DNA of 20,676 nt from a virus. The notes below the pieces were generated by a model, which was not told the DNA's origin, ran no database searches, and worked only from the letters and a program-made list of their open reading frames with translations. A program made the translations under genes and the position numbers. Shown in pieces: positions 1 through 5,981 of this stretch; positions within the stretch are counted from its first letter, which is position 1; each line of letters starts with the position of its first letter. The stretch is taken from IMG/VR virus record IMGVR_UViG_3300030107_001136, positions 1 through 20,676 of that record. The stretch is one strand, 5' to 3'.

Positions 1-98
1 ACATAGAGATGTATATGCGTTGGGTTCCAGATTGGGCCGAAGGGTTACCTTTGGATTGTGAGGCTTTTGTGGGAAGGTCTTATGGAGAATGCGAATGA
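1..98 (+). CDS. 3' end of an upstream ORF (partial, unrecognised)
   Basis: A reading frame is open from base 3 at the left edge and ends in TGA at 96-98. The stop overlaps the ATG at 95 of the next gene in an ATGA arrangement, the same coupling seen between several later genes, which is the main reason to believe it. About 31 residues are visible, including a Trp/Pro-rich stretch (RWVPDW) and two Cys. In-frame ATG codons at 9 and 15 mean it could also be a very short complete gene. No family is recognised. Confidence 0.5.
   Translation, partial: IEMYMRWVPDWAEGLPLDCEAFVGRSYGECE
84..87 (+). promoter_or_regulatory. Shine-Dalgarno GGAG that decides the start at 95
   Basis: GGAG lies 7 nt before the ATG at 95 but only 1 nt before the ATG at 89. 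Together with the ATGA overlap at 95-98, this favours 95 as the true start of the following gene. Confidence 0.6.
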
Positions 99-430
99 GT
101 TTTATAGTTGTAATGGACGGTTTTATAAATGGTGATGGTAGCAGTTTTATAGACGGTAAATACCACGATAAACAAACTGCGTGCGAAGCCAGAGATAGGC
201 ATAGACAAAGGTTTCGTAGTATACATATTGCCGTTCTGGAGGTGGATGATGATTTTGTTATACCCGACAGACTATTTTGGGCGAACCGAAAACAGCACAT
301 AGCTGCCGTAAATAGAATAAATGCGGCCTTATCGGATAATATAGATGAATCAGTATTCGCAGAACGAGCAATGGAATTCTACAGTAGGAGTAATGTAGTA
401 CCTTTAAGGGGAGAAGACGATGAACGGTAA
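95..430 (+). CDS. Small phage protein, paralog 1 of a tandem trio
   Basis: This encodes 111 residues from the ATG at 95, chosen over an in-frame ATG at 89 because GGAG (84-87) is correctly spaced and the start overlaps the upstream stop as ATGA. Function is not recognised. The next two genes encode related proteins. The shared pattern is F(I/M)DG-x-Y, an Ala/Glu/Arg helix, an FxxI--A(I/L/V) strand, then (I/L)FW followed by an Asn-containing helix. This copy is the most divergent: it has an N-terminal MDGFINGDG extension and a longer C-terminal tail with a charged end. No signal peptide or membrane segment is visible. The stop lies 11 nt inside the next gene, so translation is probably coupled. 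The family could be small regulators or host-takeover proteins, but nothing in the sequence proves that. Confidence 0.8.
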   Translation: MSFIVVMDGFINGDGSSFIDGKYHDKQTACEARDRHRQRFRSIHIAVLEVDDDFVIPDRLFWANRKQHIAAVNRINAALSDNIDESVFAERAMEFYSRSNVVPLRGEDDER

Positions 431-662
431 GTACGACATATTGTTTTTAGGAACGCCTTTTATAGACGGGCATTATGATTCGGTGCAAGATGCTTACGAA
501 GCTAAAGAAACGCACGTAAAGAACTTTCCTAATATTGATTTGGCTATAGTGAAAACTATCCATGAAATTAGGTTAGGAAAGAATATATTTTGGATTCCTA
601 ATAAGGCTGAGATAGAGTCGTTTAACAAGAGCAGGACTCCTTCGGAGAGTAAGGAGATATAA
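420..662 (+). CDS. Small phage protein, paralog 2 of a tandem trio
   Basis: This is an 80-residue protein starting at ATG 420 behind GGGGAG (408-413), overlapping the end of the preceding paralog. It is clearly related to the next protein: both share the N-terminal core LFLGTPF(I/M)DGHY, then FPNI, A(I/L)VK, IFW and NxSRT near the end. The size and the alternation of short strands and helices suggest one small alpha/beta domain. No catalytic signature, Cys pair or membrane segment is visible. Its function is unknown and no named family is recognised. Confidence 0.82.
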   Translation: MNGKYDILFLGTPFIDGHYDSVQDAYEAKETHVKNFPNIDLAIVKTIHEIRLGKNIFWIPNKAEIESFNKSRTPSESKEI

Positions 663-663
663 G

Positions 664-915
664 ATGTATGCCATATTGTTTCTAGGTACACCTTTTATGG
701 ATGGACATTATGCTAAAAAGGAACGCGCTGAAGAGGTAAGAGATTACTTTCAAGAAACATTTCCCAATATAAGATTTGCTCTGGTAAAAAATACACACGG
801 TTTTTGGATGAGTGACGATATATTTTGGAACCGTAATTACGAGAAGGTACAGGCTTATAACGACAGTCGAACTATCATAGATCGTTTAAAGTATGAAATT
901 GGGGGTAGTAGATGA
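664..915 (+). CDS. Small phage protein, paralog 3 of a tandem trio
   Basis: This is an 83-residue protein starting at ATG 664, with GGAG at 653-656 and a 7-nt spacer. It follows the previous stop by one base. It keeps the family core (LFLGTPFMDGHY near the N-terminus, FPNI, ALVK, DDIFW, NDSRT) with a different, more aromatic middle (HGFWM). The tandem order and similarity point to gene duplication within the phage lineage followed by divergence. Its TGA overlaps the ATG of the next 48-residue ORF. Function is unknown. Confidence 0.82.
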   Translation: MYAILFLGTPFMDGHYAKKERAEEVRDYFQETFPNIRFALVKNTHGFWMSDDIFWNRNYEKVQAYNDSRTIIDRLKYEIGGSR

Positions 916-1058
916 CTAATGAAGTGTACCTTAAGAAAAGACGGAGGCAGATAAAAAACGCGGTGGAGAAGATGACTGATAAGCAGCTTCGTGTATGCAG
1001 CCAGCTACAAATACCTCCGCAAGATTACATAATTGTGATGAATAAGATTCATATATGA
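912..1058 (+). CDS. 48-residue translationally coupled ORF (unknown)
   Basis: This short ORF fills the space between the third paralog and the nuclease. Its ATG at 912 overlaps the previous TGA (ATGA at 912-915), and its own TGA at 1056-1058 overlaps the ATG of the nuclease (ATGA at 1055-1058). This double coupling is the main support, because the ORF is too short to be judged on length. The product is basic near the start (LKKRRRQIKN) and then has a helix-like segment (MTDKQLRVCSQL) and a hydrophobic YIIVM end. A small DNA- or RNA-binding or accessory role is possible but unproven. No family is recognised. Confidence 0.65.
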   Translation: MTNEVYLKKRRRQIKNAVEKMTDKQLRVCSQLQIPPQDYIIVMNKIHI

Positions 1059-1726
1059 GTGCCTCCCCTTGGTCATACAGTAGGATAAAGTCTTTTGAGC
1101 AATGCCCTAAACAGTTCTACCATTTGAAGGTAGCTAAAGATTATAAAGAACCCATTAGCTTTGCGATGAACTACGGTAATGAATTCCATAAAGCCGCAGA
1201 AGAATACGTACGTAACGGTAAGGACTTACCCAAGAAGTTTCTATTCGCCAAGGCCGCATTGGATGTTTTGAACAATAAGGAAGGCGATAAACTTTGTGAA
1301 TATAAGATGGGGCTGACTGAAAGCCTAGACCCTTGTGGATTTAAAGCGAGAGGCGTATGGTGGCGCGGAATAGTAGATCTTCTTATACTAGATGTCGATA
1401 AGAAGATAGCTTGGGTTGTAGACTACAAAACAGGTAAGTCTGCTAGGTATGCAGACAAGGGGCAGCTAGAGTTAATGGCACTAGCTACCTTTAAACATTT
1501 CCCTTTTGTAGAAGAAGTTAGAGCGGGCTTACTATTCGTGATAGCAGAAGCCTTCATAAAAGACACATATAGTTCAGATAATGCTGAAAATATGTGGGAA
1601 AAATGGCTTTCTGATTTTACAACCATGCAGTTGGCGTATGATAATGACGTATGGAATCCCAAACCAAGTGGGCTATGTCGAAACCATTGCGTAGTGGTAG
1701 AATGTCCTCACAACGGGAGGAACTAA
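1055..1726 (+). CDS. PD-(D/E)XK nuclease, Cas4/RecB C-terminal type
   Basis: This 223-residue protein should cut DNA, most likely as a single-strand exonuclease or end-processing nuclease of the PD-(D/E)XK superfamily. Visible motifs in order are: N-terminal SYSRIKSFEQCPKQFY (7-22), typical of RecB/AddB/Cas4-like nucleases; GNEFH with His45; GIVDL with Asp108; VDYKTG with Asp123 and Lys125; and the QLELMAL helix with Gln137. Cys17 plus the C-terminal trio Cys208, Cys212 and Cys217 match the one-plus-three spacing of Fe-S cluster nucleases such as Cas4 and AddB, so a 4Fe-4S cluster is plausible by inference. No helicase domain is fused; the SNF2 helicase two genes downstream may be its partner. 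The start is coupled to the upstream 48-residue ORF by ATGA and has little Shine-Dalgarno of its own. Confidence 0.88.
   Translation: MSASPWSYSRIKSFEQCPKQFYHLKVAKDYKEPISFAMNYGNEFHKAAEEYVRNGKDLPKKFLFAKAALDVLNNKEGDKLCEYKMGLTESLDPCGFKARGVWWRGIVDLLILDVDKKIAWVVDYKTGKSARYADKGQLELMALATFKHFPFVEEVRAGLLFVIAEAFIKDTYSSDNAENMWEKWLSDFTTMQLAYDNDVWNPKPSGLCRNHCVVVECPHNGRN
1715..1720 (+). promoter_or_regulatory. Strong Shine-Dalgarno supporting a GTG start
   Basis: GGGAGG lies 9 nt before GTG 1730, inside the last codons of the nuclease gene. It supports GTG as the start of the next gene, since the first in-frame ATG lies 27 codons further on. Confidence 0.6.
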
Positions 1727-1729
1727 CAA

Positions 1730-2044
1730 GTGTATAAGAAAACAGGTAAAGGTAAGAGAAGACCTTACAAACGAGAGTATCAACTCCAGTTGAAACGCGG
1801 GGAACATGAAGACCGTATGGAGAGGCAACGCGCCAGACGGGAACTAGATAAGGCCGCTAAGAAATCAGGCGGTGATAAAAATAAGAATGGTAAGGCTGAC
1901 AAGCGAGAGGGGAAGGACGTTAGCCATAAGAAGATGTTAAGTAAGGGCGGCACAAATGCCGATGGGTATAAGATAGAAAGTAAAAGTAAGAATCGTAGTC
2001 GTAACGGTAAGAAACCAAGAAAGCGCACTACGAGAAAAGCTTAG
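1730..2044 (+). CDS. Very basic phage protein with degenerate HNH-like centre
   Basis: This is a 104-residue protein, strongly Lys/Arg-rich along its whole length, using a GTG start behind a good Shine-Dalgarno. The N-terminal KGKRRPYKREY followed by a helical Arg-rich stretch, and the later DVSHKKMLSKGGTNADG and SKSKNRS, resemble the small HNH-like (beta-beta-alpha metal) proteins common in phages, where an xDH or xxH element precedes GG...N and a final N-R-S. Here only the His of DVSH and two Asn are kept and no zinc Cys pairs exist, so catalysis is doubtful. Alternatives are a nucleic-acid-binding or DNA-packaging protein. It closes the first + strand gene cluster; a gap of about 124 bases follows. 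Confidence 0.7.
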   Translation: MYKKTGKGKRRPYKREYQLQLKRGEHEDRMERQRARRELDKAAKKSGGDKNKNGKADKREGKDVSHKKMLSKGGTNADGYKIESKSKNRSRNGKKPRKRTTRKA

Positions 2045-2050
2045 TACAAA

Positions 2051-2099
2051 GCCCACCCTACCCCTTCGAGGGCAAACCCACCACGCGCCGTCCGTGGGT
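2051..2099 (+). promoter_or_regulatory. Intergenic inverted repeats between basic protein and helicase
   Basis: The 124-base gap from 2045 to 2168 holds a short CCCT/AGGG hairpin (2062-2065 with 2069-2072) and a perfect 6-bp inverted repeat ACCCAC/GTGGGT (2076-2081 with 2094-2099). No T-run follows, so this is not a clear intrinsic terminator. A TATAGT at 2113-2118 resembles a -10 box but has no convincing -35. A local control region, such as an RNA structure, processing site or promoter, is possible. Confidence 0.3.
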
Positions 2100-2168
2100 A
2101 CGAAAGGCGGCATATAGTTCGTATTGTGGAGACCACTTTACGATGTAGTTTTGTGCATGGAGAAGTAA

Positions 2169-3704
2169 ATGCAGGTGATAGATAACAAGGCAATACTGTT
2201 AAACCTACGTAACCCGGAAAAAGTAACAGATGTTATACCTAAGAGTAAGAAGTTATCAGGAAACAAAGTACTAGTTAACTGGGGAGTTGACGAGTCGCAC
2301 GTACTAAAGAACCTTAACATAAAAGTCCCCTCCCCAATCGAAGGGCAATACCAATGGACAGGTAAACATAAACCTTTTGATCACCAAAAAACTACTTCTT
2401 CCTTTCTTACCATGAATAAACGAGCCTTCTGCTTTAATGAGCAGGGTACAGGCAAAACCGCTAGTGCGATATGGGCCGCAGATTATCTTATGAACCAAGG
2501 CCGTATAAAACGTGTCTTGGTAATATGTCCTCTATCCATCATGGATTCAGCATGGCGTAAGGATCTGTTTACATTTGCTATGCACCGTTCAGTTGATATC
2601 GCTTATGGATCTTCTACTAAACGTAAACAAATAATAGAGGGGGGAGCGGAGTTCATCATAATTAATTATGACGGAGTGGAGATAGTATCCGATGTAATAG
2701 CAAACGGCGGGTTTGATTTAATAATTGCAGACGAAGCGACACATTATAAAAATGTTCAAACTAGACGGTGGAAAGTCCTTAACAAATTAGTTACTCCTAA
2801 CACATGGTTATGGATGATGACGGGCACCCCTGCTGCACAATCTCCTCTTGATGCTTATGGCCTAGCTAAACTTATTAACCCTAATACCGTACCTAGTTTT
2901 TTTAGTGGGTTCAGAGACACCGTTATGTTCAAGGTAACTAATTTTAAATGGGTTCCAAGACCTAATGCTACGGACATTGTATTTAAAGCACTTCAACCCG
3001 CTATACGGTTTACAAAAGAAGAATGTCTTGACCTACCTGACATGATATACACCAAGCGAACCGTGGAAATGACGCGGCAACAGAAAAAATATTATAACGA
3101 ACTAAAGAATAAGCTAGTAGTACAGGCAGGGGGAGAACGAATTACCGCTGTAAACGCTGCTGTAGAGATGAATAAACTACTGCAAATAGCCTCTGGTGCC
3201 ATATACACCGATGACGGAGAGGCATTAGAGTTTGATATCAAGCATAGGTATAAAGTACTACGGGAAGTTATCGATGAGTCTAGTAAGAAAGTATTAGTAT
3301 TTGTCCCGTTCAAACACGTTATTGACGTTCTCACTAATAAGTTAATACAAGACGGTATACCTACGGAGATAATCAGGGGGGATGTATCCGTCAATAAACG
3401 TACTGATATATTCAAACGATTCCAAGAAACCGACTCTCCACAAGTCCTTGTGATACAACCACAAGCTGCTGCTCACGGCATTACATTAACCGCTGCCAAC
3501 ACAGTGGTTTGGTGGGGGCCGACTAGCTCTTTGGAAACTTATGCCCAAGCAAACGCTAGGGTGCATAGAGCAGGGCAAGACCATAAATGCACTGTGGTAC
3601 AACTAGAAGGTTCCTTCATAGAAAAGCGTGTTTATTCATTACTTGATAATAGAATTGACGTACATACAAAAATGATAGATTTATACAAAGAAATACTTGT
3701 ATAA
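2169..3704 (+). CDS. SNF2-type DEAD-like helicase/translocase
   Basis: This is a 511-residue superfamily 2 ATPase of the Swi2/Snf2 type, expected to translocate on double-stranded DNA using ATP. Motifs in order are: FDHQ (70-73); Walker A GTGKT (93-97); VLVICPLS (116-123); motif II DEAT (188-191); TGTP (218-221); the second RecA lobe with KVLVFVP (374-380); HGITLTAANTVVWW (436-449); and QANARVHRAGQ (460-470), which carries the arginine finger. Both lobes are present, so the protein looks complete, with no accessory nuclease or DNA-binding fusion. ATG 2169 is preceded by GGAG at 2159-2162. Phage copies commonly sit beside PD-(D/E)XK nucleases and SSBs, as here, and probably act in replication restart, recombination or protein displacement. 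The exact substrate is inference. Confidence 0.93.
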   Translation: MQVIDNKAILLNLRNPEKVTDVIPKSKKLSGNKVLVNWGVDESHVLKNLNIKVPSPIEGQYQWTGKHKPFDHQKTTSSFLTMNKRAFCFNEQGTGKTASAIWAADYLMNQGRIKRVLVICPLSIMDSAWRKDLFTFAMHRSVDIAYGSSTKRKQIIEGGAEFIIINYDGVEIVSDVIANGGFDLIIADEATHYKNVQTRRWKVLNKLVTPNTWLWMMTGTPAAQSPLDAYGLAKLINPNTVPSFFSGFRDTVMFKVTNFKWVPRPNATDIVFKALQPAIRFTKEECLDLPDMIYTKRTVEMTRQQKKYYNELKNKLVVQAGGERITAVNAAVEMNKLLQIASGAIYTDDGEALEFDIKHRYKVLREVIDESSKKVLVFVPFKHVIDVLTNKLIQDGIPTEIIRGDVSVNKRTDIFKRFQETDSPQVLVIQPQAAAHGITLTAANTVVWWGPTSSLETYAQANARVHRAGQDHKCTVVQLEGSFIEKRVYSLLDNRIDVHTKMIDLYKEILV

Positions 3705-3746
3705 CCTATTAGATACCACTATACTCGGTTCCCAACCACAAAGTAC

Positions 3747-3750
3747 GGAG
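3747..3750 (+). promoter_or_regulatory. Shine-Dalgarno GGAG for the GTG start at 3757
   Basis: GGAG is placed 6 nt before GTG 3757. The same frame also opens at TTG 3697, inside the helicase end, but that codon has no comparable ribosome binding site. Confidence 0.5.
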
Positions 3751-3756
3751 ATTTGT

Positions 3757-4161
3757 GTGCAAGATACTAACTATCTAACGAAGGCTACTGAAGTCTTCAT
3801 TAAGATACGCGCCGAACGAGCGAAGCTCAAAAAAGAATGGGAAGAAGAAGACGGAAAACTTGAACGCCAACAGGATGTTATAAAGAAGGCTTTTCTTGAC
3901 CATTGCAATGAAACAGGGGCTAAGAGCGTTAAGACGGAGGCAGGGACTTTCTATCGTTCAGTGAAAAGCAATTACTTTGTTACTGATTGGGGTAAGGTCT
4001 ATGACTTTATTAAGGAAACAGGCAACCCCGAATTACTACAAGCGCGGATTCACCAGAACAACTTAGAACAGTTCTTTGAAGATAACCCAGAAGCAACCAT
4101 TGATGGTGTTCAGTCTAACTCTGAATACACGATAGGCGTGCGAAAAGCAAAGGGGGCATGA
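3757..4161 (+). CDS. Coiled-coil phage protein, Gp157-like (tentative)
   Basis: This is a 134-residue protein from the GTG at 3757 (the frame extends up to 20 codons further to TTG 3697). The first half is a charged, heptad-like helix (roughly 10-55: IRAERAKLKKEWEEEDGKL...). The second half contains a strand-rich segment GTFYRSVKSNYFVTDWGKVYDF, then a helix ending in LEQFFEDNP, and a final SEYTIGVRK. This order (long helix, TxxGTxYRS, DWxxxxxF, basic end) matches a recurrent phage protein related to Siphovirus Gp157/host-nuclease-inhibitor-like families; the family link is from memory and tentative. It sits between the helicase and a small HTH protein with which it overlaps as ATGA, so it probably belongs to the replication or recombination cluster. 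Confidence 0.75.
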   Translation: MQDTNYLTKATEVFIKIRAERAKLKKEWEEEDGKLERQQDVIKKAFLDHCNETGAKSVKTEAGTFYRSVKSNYFVTDWGKVYDFIKETGNPELLQARIHQNNLEQFFEDNPEATIDGVQSNSEYTIGVRKAKGA

Positions 4162-4430
4162 TGTCCGAAGAACGAGAGTTTGTTGAGTTAAGGAAGGTGG
4201 CAGAACACTTTAAGGTATCTGAATCCACCGTCAGAGCATGGATACGAAACGGTAGCATCCCAGAGAATACTTACATAAAACTAGGTAAGACCTTTAGGTT
4301 TGAATTAAACCTTATATCAGATGCGCTGTTAGGCGAACAGCCGAAGGCAAAAGAAGAACCCATGCTTGAAGAAGCAGTTAATGAAGTCGATCCACAAGAA
4401 GTATTAGAGGATTTAGATAAAGATTTCTGA
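4158..4430 (+). CDS. Small HTH protein, excisionase/MerR-like
   Basis: This is a 90-residue protein. Residues 8-55 form a winged helix-turn-helix of the excisionase/MerR type: a first helix (ELRKVAEHFKV), turn, recognition helix (SESTVRAWIRNGSIP) and a wing (YIKLGKTFRFE). The tail (63-90) is acidic and probably disordered. It likely binds DNA, either as an early regulator or as an architectural factor for replication. No integrase is nearby, so a true excisionase role is not supported. The start could be ATG 4158 (ATGA overlap with the previous stop) or ATG 4161, which sits better behind the G-run at 4152-4156. The stop overlaps the next ATG by one base (TGATG). Confidence 0.82.
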   Translation: MMSEEREFVELRKVAEHFKVSESTVRAWIRNGSIPENTYIKLGKTFRFELNLISDALLGEQPKAKEEPMLEEAVNEVDPQEVLEDLDKDF

Positions 4431-5101
4431 TGGTTGCTCGTATTTCATTAAGAGAAGGTAAGTTTCGTAAAGTTATCGACGGGACTGAAACGCATATATT
4501 TGATTCTGATACTTTAGATGTGGTGATTGTTAACGCGGGTAGGGTCTCCAGAATATATTATGCAAACCAATATGACCCTAATAAACCAACAGCACCTGTT
4601 TGTTGGTCATCCGATACACAAAGACCTGACCCAGATGTGGCTAGTACGCATAAACAGTCAGGGCGTTGTATCGATTGCCCGCATAATATAAAAGGATCTG
4701 GCGGTAACAATGCAAGAGCGTGTAAATATTCACAGCGTATTGCGGTCATATTAGAGGATAACTTGGAAGAGGTATTTCAACTCCAACTACCCGCCACTAG
4801 CTTATTTGGCCCTGCGGGTAGCGGATGGATGTCGATGCAAAACTACGCTAGGCATTTGAATGAATACAATACCTCGGCAATAACGGTTGTAACCCGAATG
4901 GGTTTTGAAAAGGACGGTTACATACCAAGACTTCGATTTCGTCCGATGCGTGTGCTAGACGAAGAGGAGTTGAATAGAGCGGCTGAACTGGAATCGCATC
5001 CCGACACCTTACAGGCTATAACCTTAGTCAGAGGGGGAGACAAAGTTGTATCTCCGTTTGAAGAGGTAGAGGGGTTTGATCATACAAGTTATCTTCGATA
5101 G
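4430..5101 (+). CDS. Conserved phage protein with four-Cys putative zinc site
   Basis: This is a 223-residue protein whose start overlaps the upstream stop (TGATG). Its middle carries Cys58, Cys80, Cys83 and Cys98 (PVCW, GRCIDCPHN, ACKYSQR), the pattern of a zinc-binding insert seen in a recurrent but unnamed phage family that sits next to SSB genes. Around it are strand-rich stretches (VVIVNAG, RIAVILED, FQLQLPATSLFG, AITVVTRMGF, PRLRFRPMRVL) compatible with a beta-barrel or OB-like fold. A nucleic-acid-binding role in replication or recombination is inferred from fold impression and neighbours only; no catalytic residues are recognised. About 59 bases separate it from the SSB gene; they hold a TTGATA and a TATATT but no well-spaced promoter that I would defend. 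Confidence 0.78.
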   Translation: MVARISLREGKFRKVIDGTETHIFDSDTLDVVIVNAGRVSRIYYANQYDPNKPTAPVCWSSDTQRPDPDVASTHKQSGRCIDCPHNIKGSGGNNARACKYSQRIAVILEDNLEEVFQLQLPATSLFGPAGSGWMSMQNYARHLNEYNTSAITVVTRMGFEKDGYIPRLRFRPMRVLDEEELNRAAELESHPDTLQAITLVRGGDKVVSPFEEVEGFDHTSYLR

Positions 5102-5160
5102 CTTCGTTGATATATTCATTCCATTCAGTAAGTTTACAGTAAGACGTTTAGGAGAACGCA

Positions 5161-5868
5161 ATGGATAAGAACCAAAACCTACAGTACATCGTTGAAGATG
5201 TAGAGGCTTTGTGGCCTAAGATAAACCGCCCTTATCGGTTTGATAATAAGGAAAAGCGTAGTGTCCCATGCGATGCTACTGATGACCAAGCGAAGTACGA
5301 AATAGATTTTCGTATGAACAAAGGTCAGGCACAGGATCTTTGGAAGGCAATGTCTAACGCTTACGCAAGCCAGAAAGAAGAGTCTTGGCCTGAGAAGATC
5401 AAGAACCCTTTCAAGAAAGACGAGGATGGGGGTACTTTCACCTTTAAGTCTAAGCTTGCTGCGGCCTACAACGGCAATGCGACTCCCGCACCCGCACAAT
5501 ACGATGCGAAGAACAAGCAACTAGACGAGGGTTTTGAGCTTACTACAGGTAGTACAGTAAACGTAGCGGTTGTTTTTGTACCATACTCTATCGATAAAGA
5601 TAGAACAGGCGTTTCTCTACGCCTAAAAGCAGTGCAAGTTACAAATTACGTTCCAAGAAAGTCCATTTCACCGTTCAAACAGGTAGATGGGTTTGCATCG
5701 GATGACTCTTCAGATGATAATCCATTTGAAGAAGTTGTTGCCGATACTGCTTCCGAGGAAGACGATATTCTTGAGGTTGAAGAGCCTAAGAAGATGTCTA
5801 AGAAATCAGCGGCCCCTAAAGAAGAGAAGTCTGAAATAGCTGACGTTCTCTCTGAATGGGACGACTAA
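5161..5868 (+). CDS. Single-stranded DNA-binding protein, OB-fold, acidic tail
   Basis: This is a 235-residue protein that should coat and protect ssDNA during replication. The body (about 1-165) is beta-rich and contains the ELTTGSTVNVAVVFVPY and GVSLRLKAVQVTNY stretches typical of phage SSBs of the gp2.5/DUF2815-like type. The last 60 residues (from about 175) are strongly acidic (DDSSDDNPFEE, EEDDILEVEE) and end in SEWDD, the flexible tail that such SSBs use to recruit polymerase, helicase or nuclease. The ATG at 5161 follows AGGAG about 6-7 nt upstream. It lies between the zinc protein and the primase-helicase, separated from the latter by a structured 113-base gap. Confidence 0.87.
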   Translation: MDKNQNLQYIVEDVEALWPKINRPYRFDNKEKRSVPCDATDDQAKYEIDFRMNKGQAQDLWKAMSNAYASQKEESWPEKIKNPFKKDEDGGTFTFKSKLAAAYNGNATPAPAQYDAKNKQLDEGFELTTGSTVNVAVVFVPYSIDKDRTGVSLRLKAVQVTNYVPRKSISPFKQVDGFASDDSSDDNPFEEVVADTASEEDDILEVEEPKKMSKKSAAPKEEKSEIADVLSEWDD

Positions 5869-5881
5869 CTCCTCACAGTTT

Positions 5882-5948
5882 CACTACGGCTAGACCTCGG
5901 CAGGGTTGAAAGGGTAGGCTTTCGCATTGTCCTACCCCCGTCGTAGTG
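5882..5948 (+). promoter_or_regulatory. Nested inverted repeats upstream of primase-helicase
   Basis: A 67-base element in the SSB/primase gap has two perfect nested 7-bp arms: CACTACG (5882-5888) with CGTAGTG (5942-5948), and inside it GGGTAGG (5912-5918) with CCTACCC (5931-5937) around a 12-base loop. It can fold as a closed RNA or cruciform. No T-run follows the outer arm, so a simple terminator is unlikely. An RNA regulatory element, a protein-binding site or part of a replication origin are the main options. Confidence 0.5.
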
Positions 5949-5960
5949 TCTCTTCACATT

Positions 5961-5980
5961 GGGTAAAATGGGTAAAAGGG
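5961..5980 (+). repeat. GGGTAAAA tandem repeat at the primase start
   Basis: GGGTAAAAT (5961-5969) and GGGTAAAA (5970-5977), followed by a partial GGGTA (5978-5982), run directly into the ATG at 5982. The last GGG is too close to the ATG to act as a well-spaced ribosome binding site; the second GGG (5970-5972) is 9 nt away. The repeat could modulate translation or bind a protein. Confidence 0.55.
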
Positions 5981-5981
5981 T

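Noticed and set aside
1730-2044. Active HNH homing endonuclease
   Set aside because: The catalytic His/Asn pattern is incomplete and zinc Cys pairs are absent; only a distant resemblance is claimed.
3092-3415. Antisense ORF of 107 codons opposite the helicase
   Set aside because: It lies opposite conserved helicase coding sequence, has no recognisable motif or ribosome binding site, and is composed of typical shadow residues.
4158-4430. True excisionase of a temperate phage
   Set aside because: The HTH fits, but no integrase, attachment site or repressor is seen; a general DNA-binding role is safer.
5107-5136. Sigma70-type promoter before the SSB gene
   Set aside because: TTGATA is present, but the best partner at 17-18 bases is AGTTTA, a poor -10; TATATT overlaps the -35 candidate instead. 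The evidence is too weak to list.
5882-5948. tRNA or tRNA-like gene suggested by a 7-bp outer stem
   Set aside because: No T-arm or GGTTCGA-like sequence precedes the 3' stem, and the inner 7-bp stem does not match a cloverleaf.
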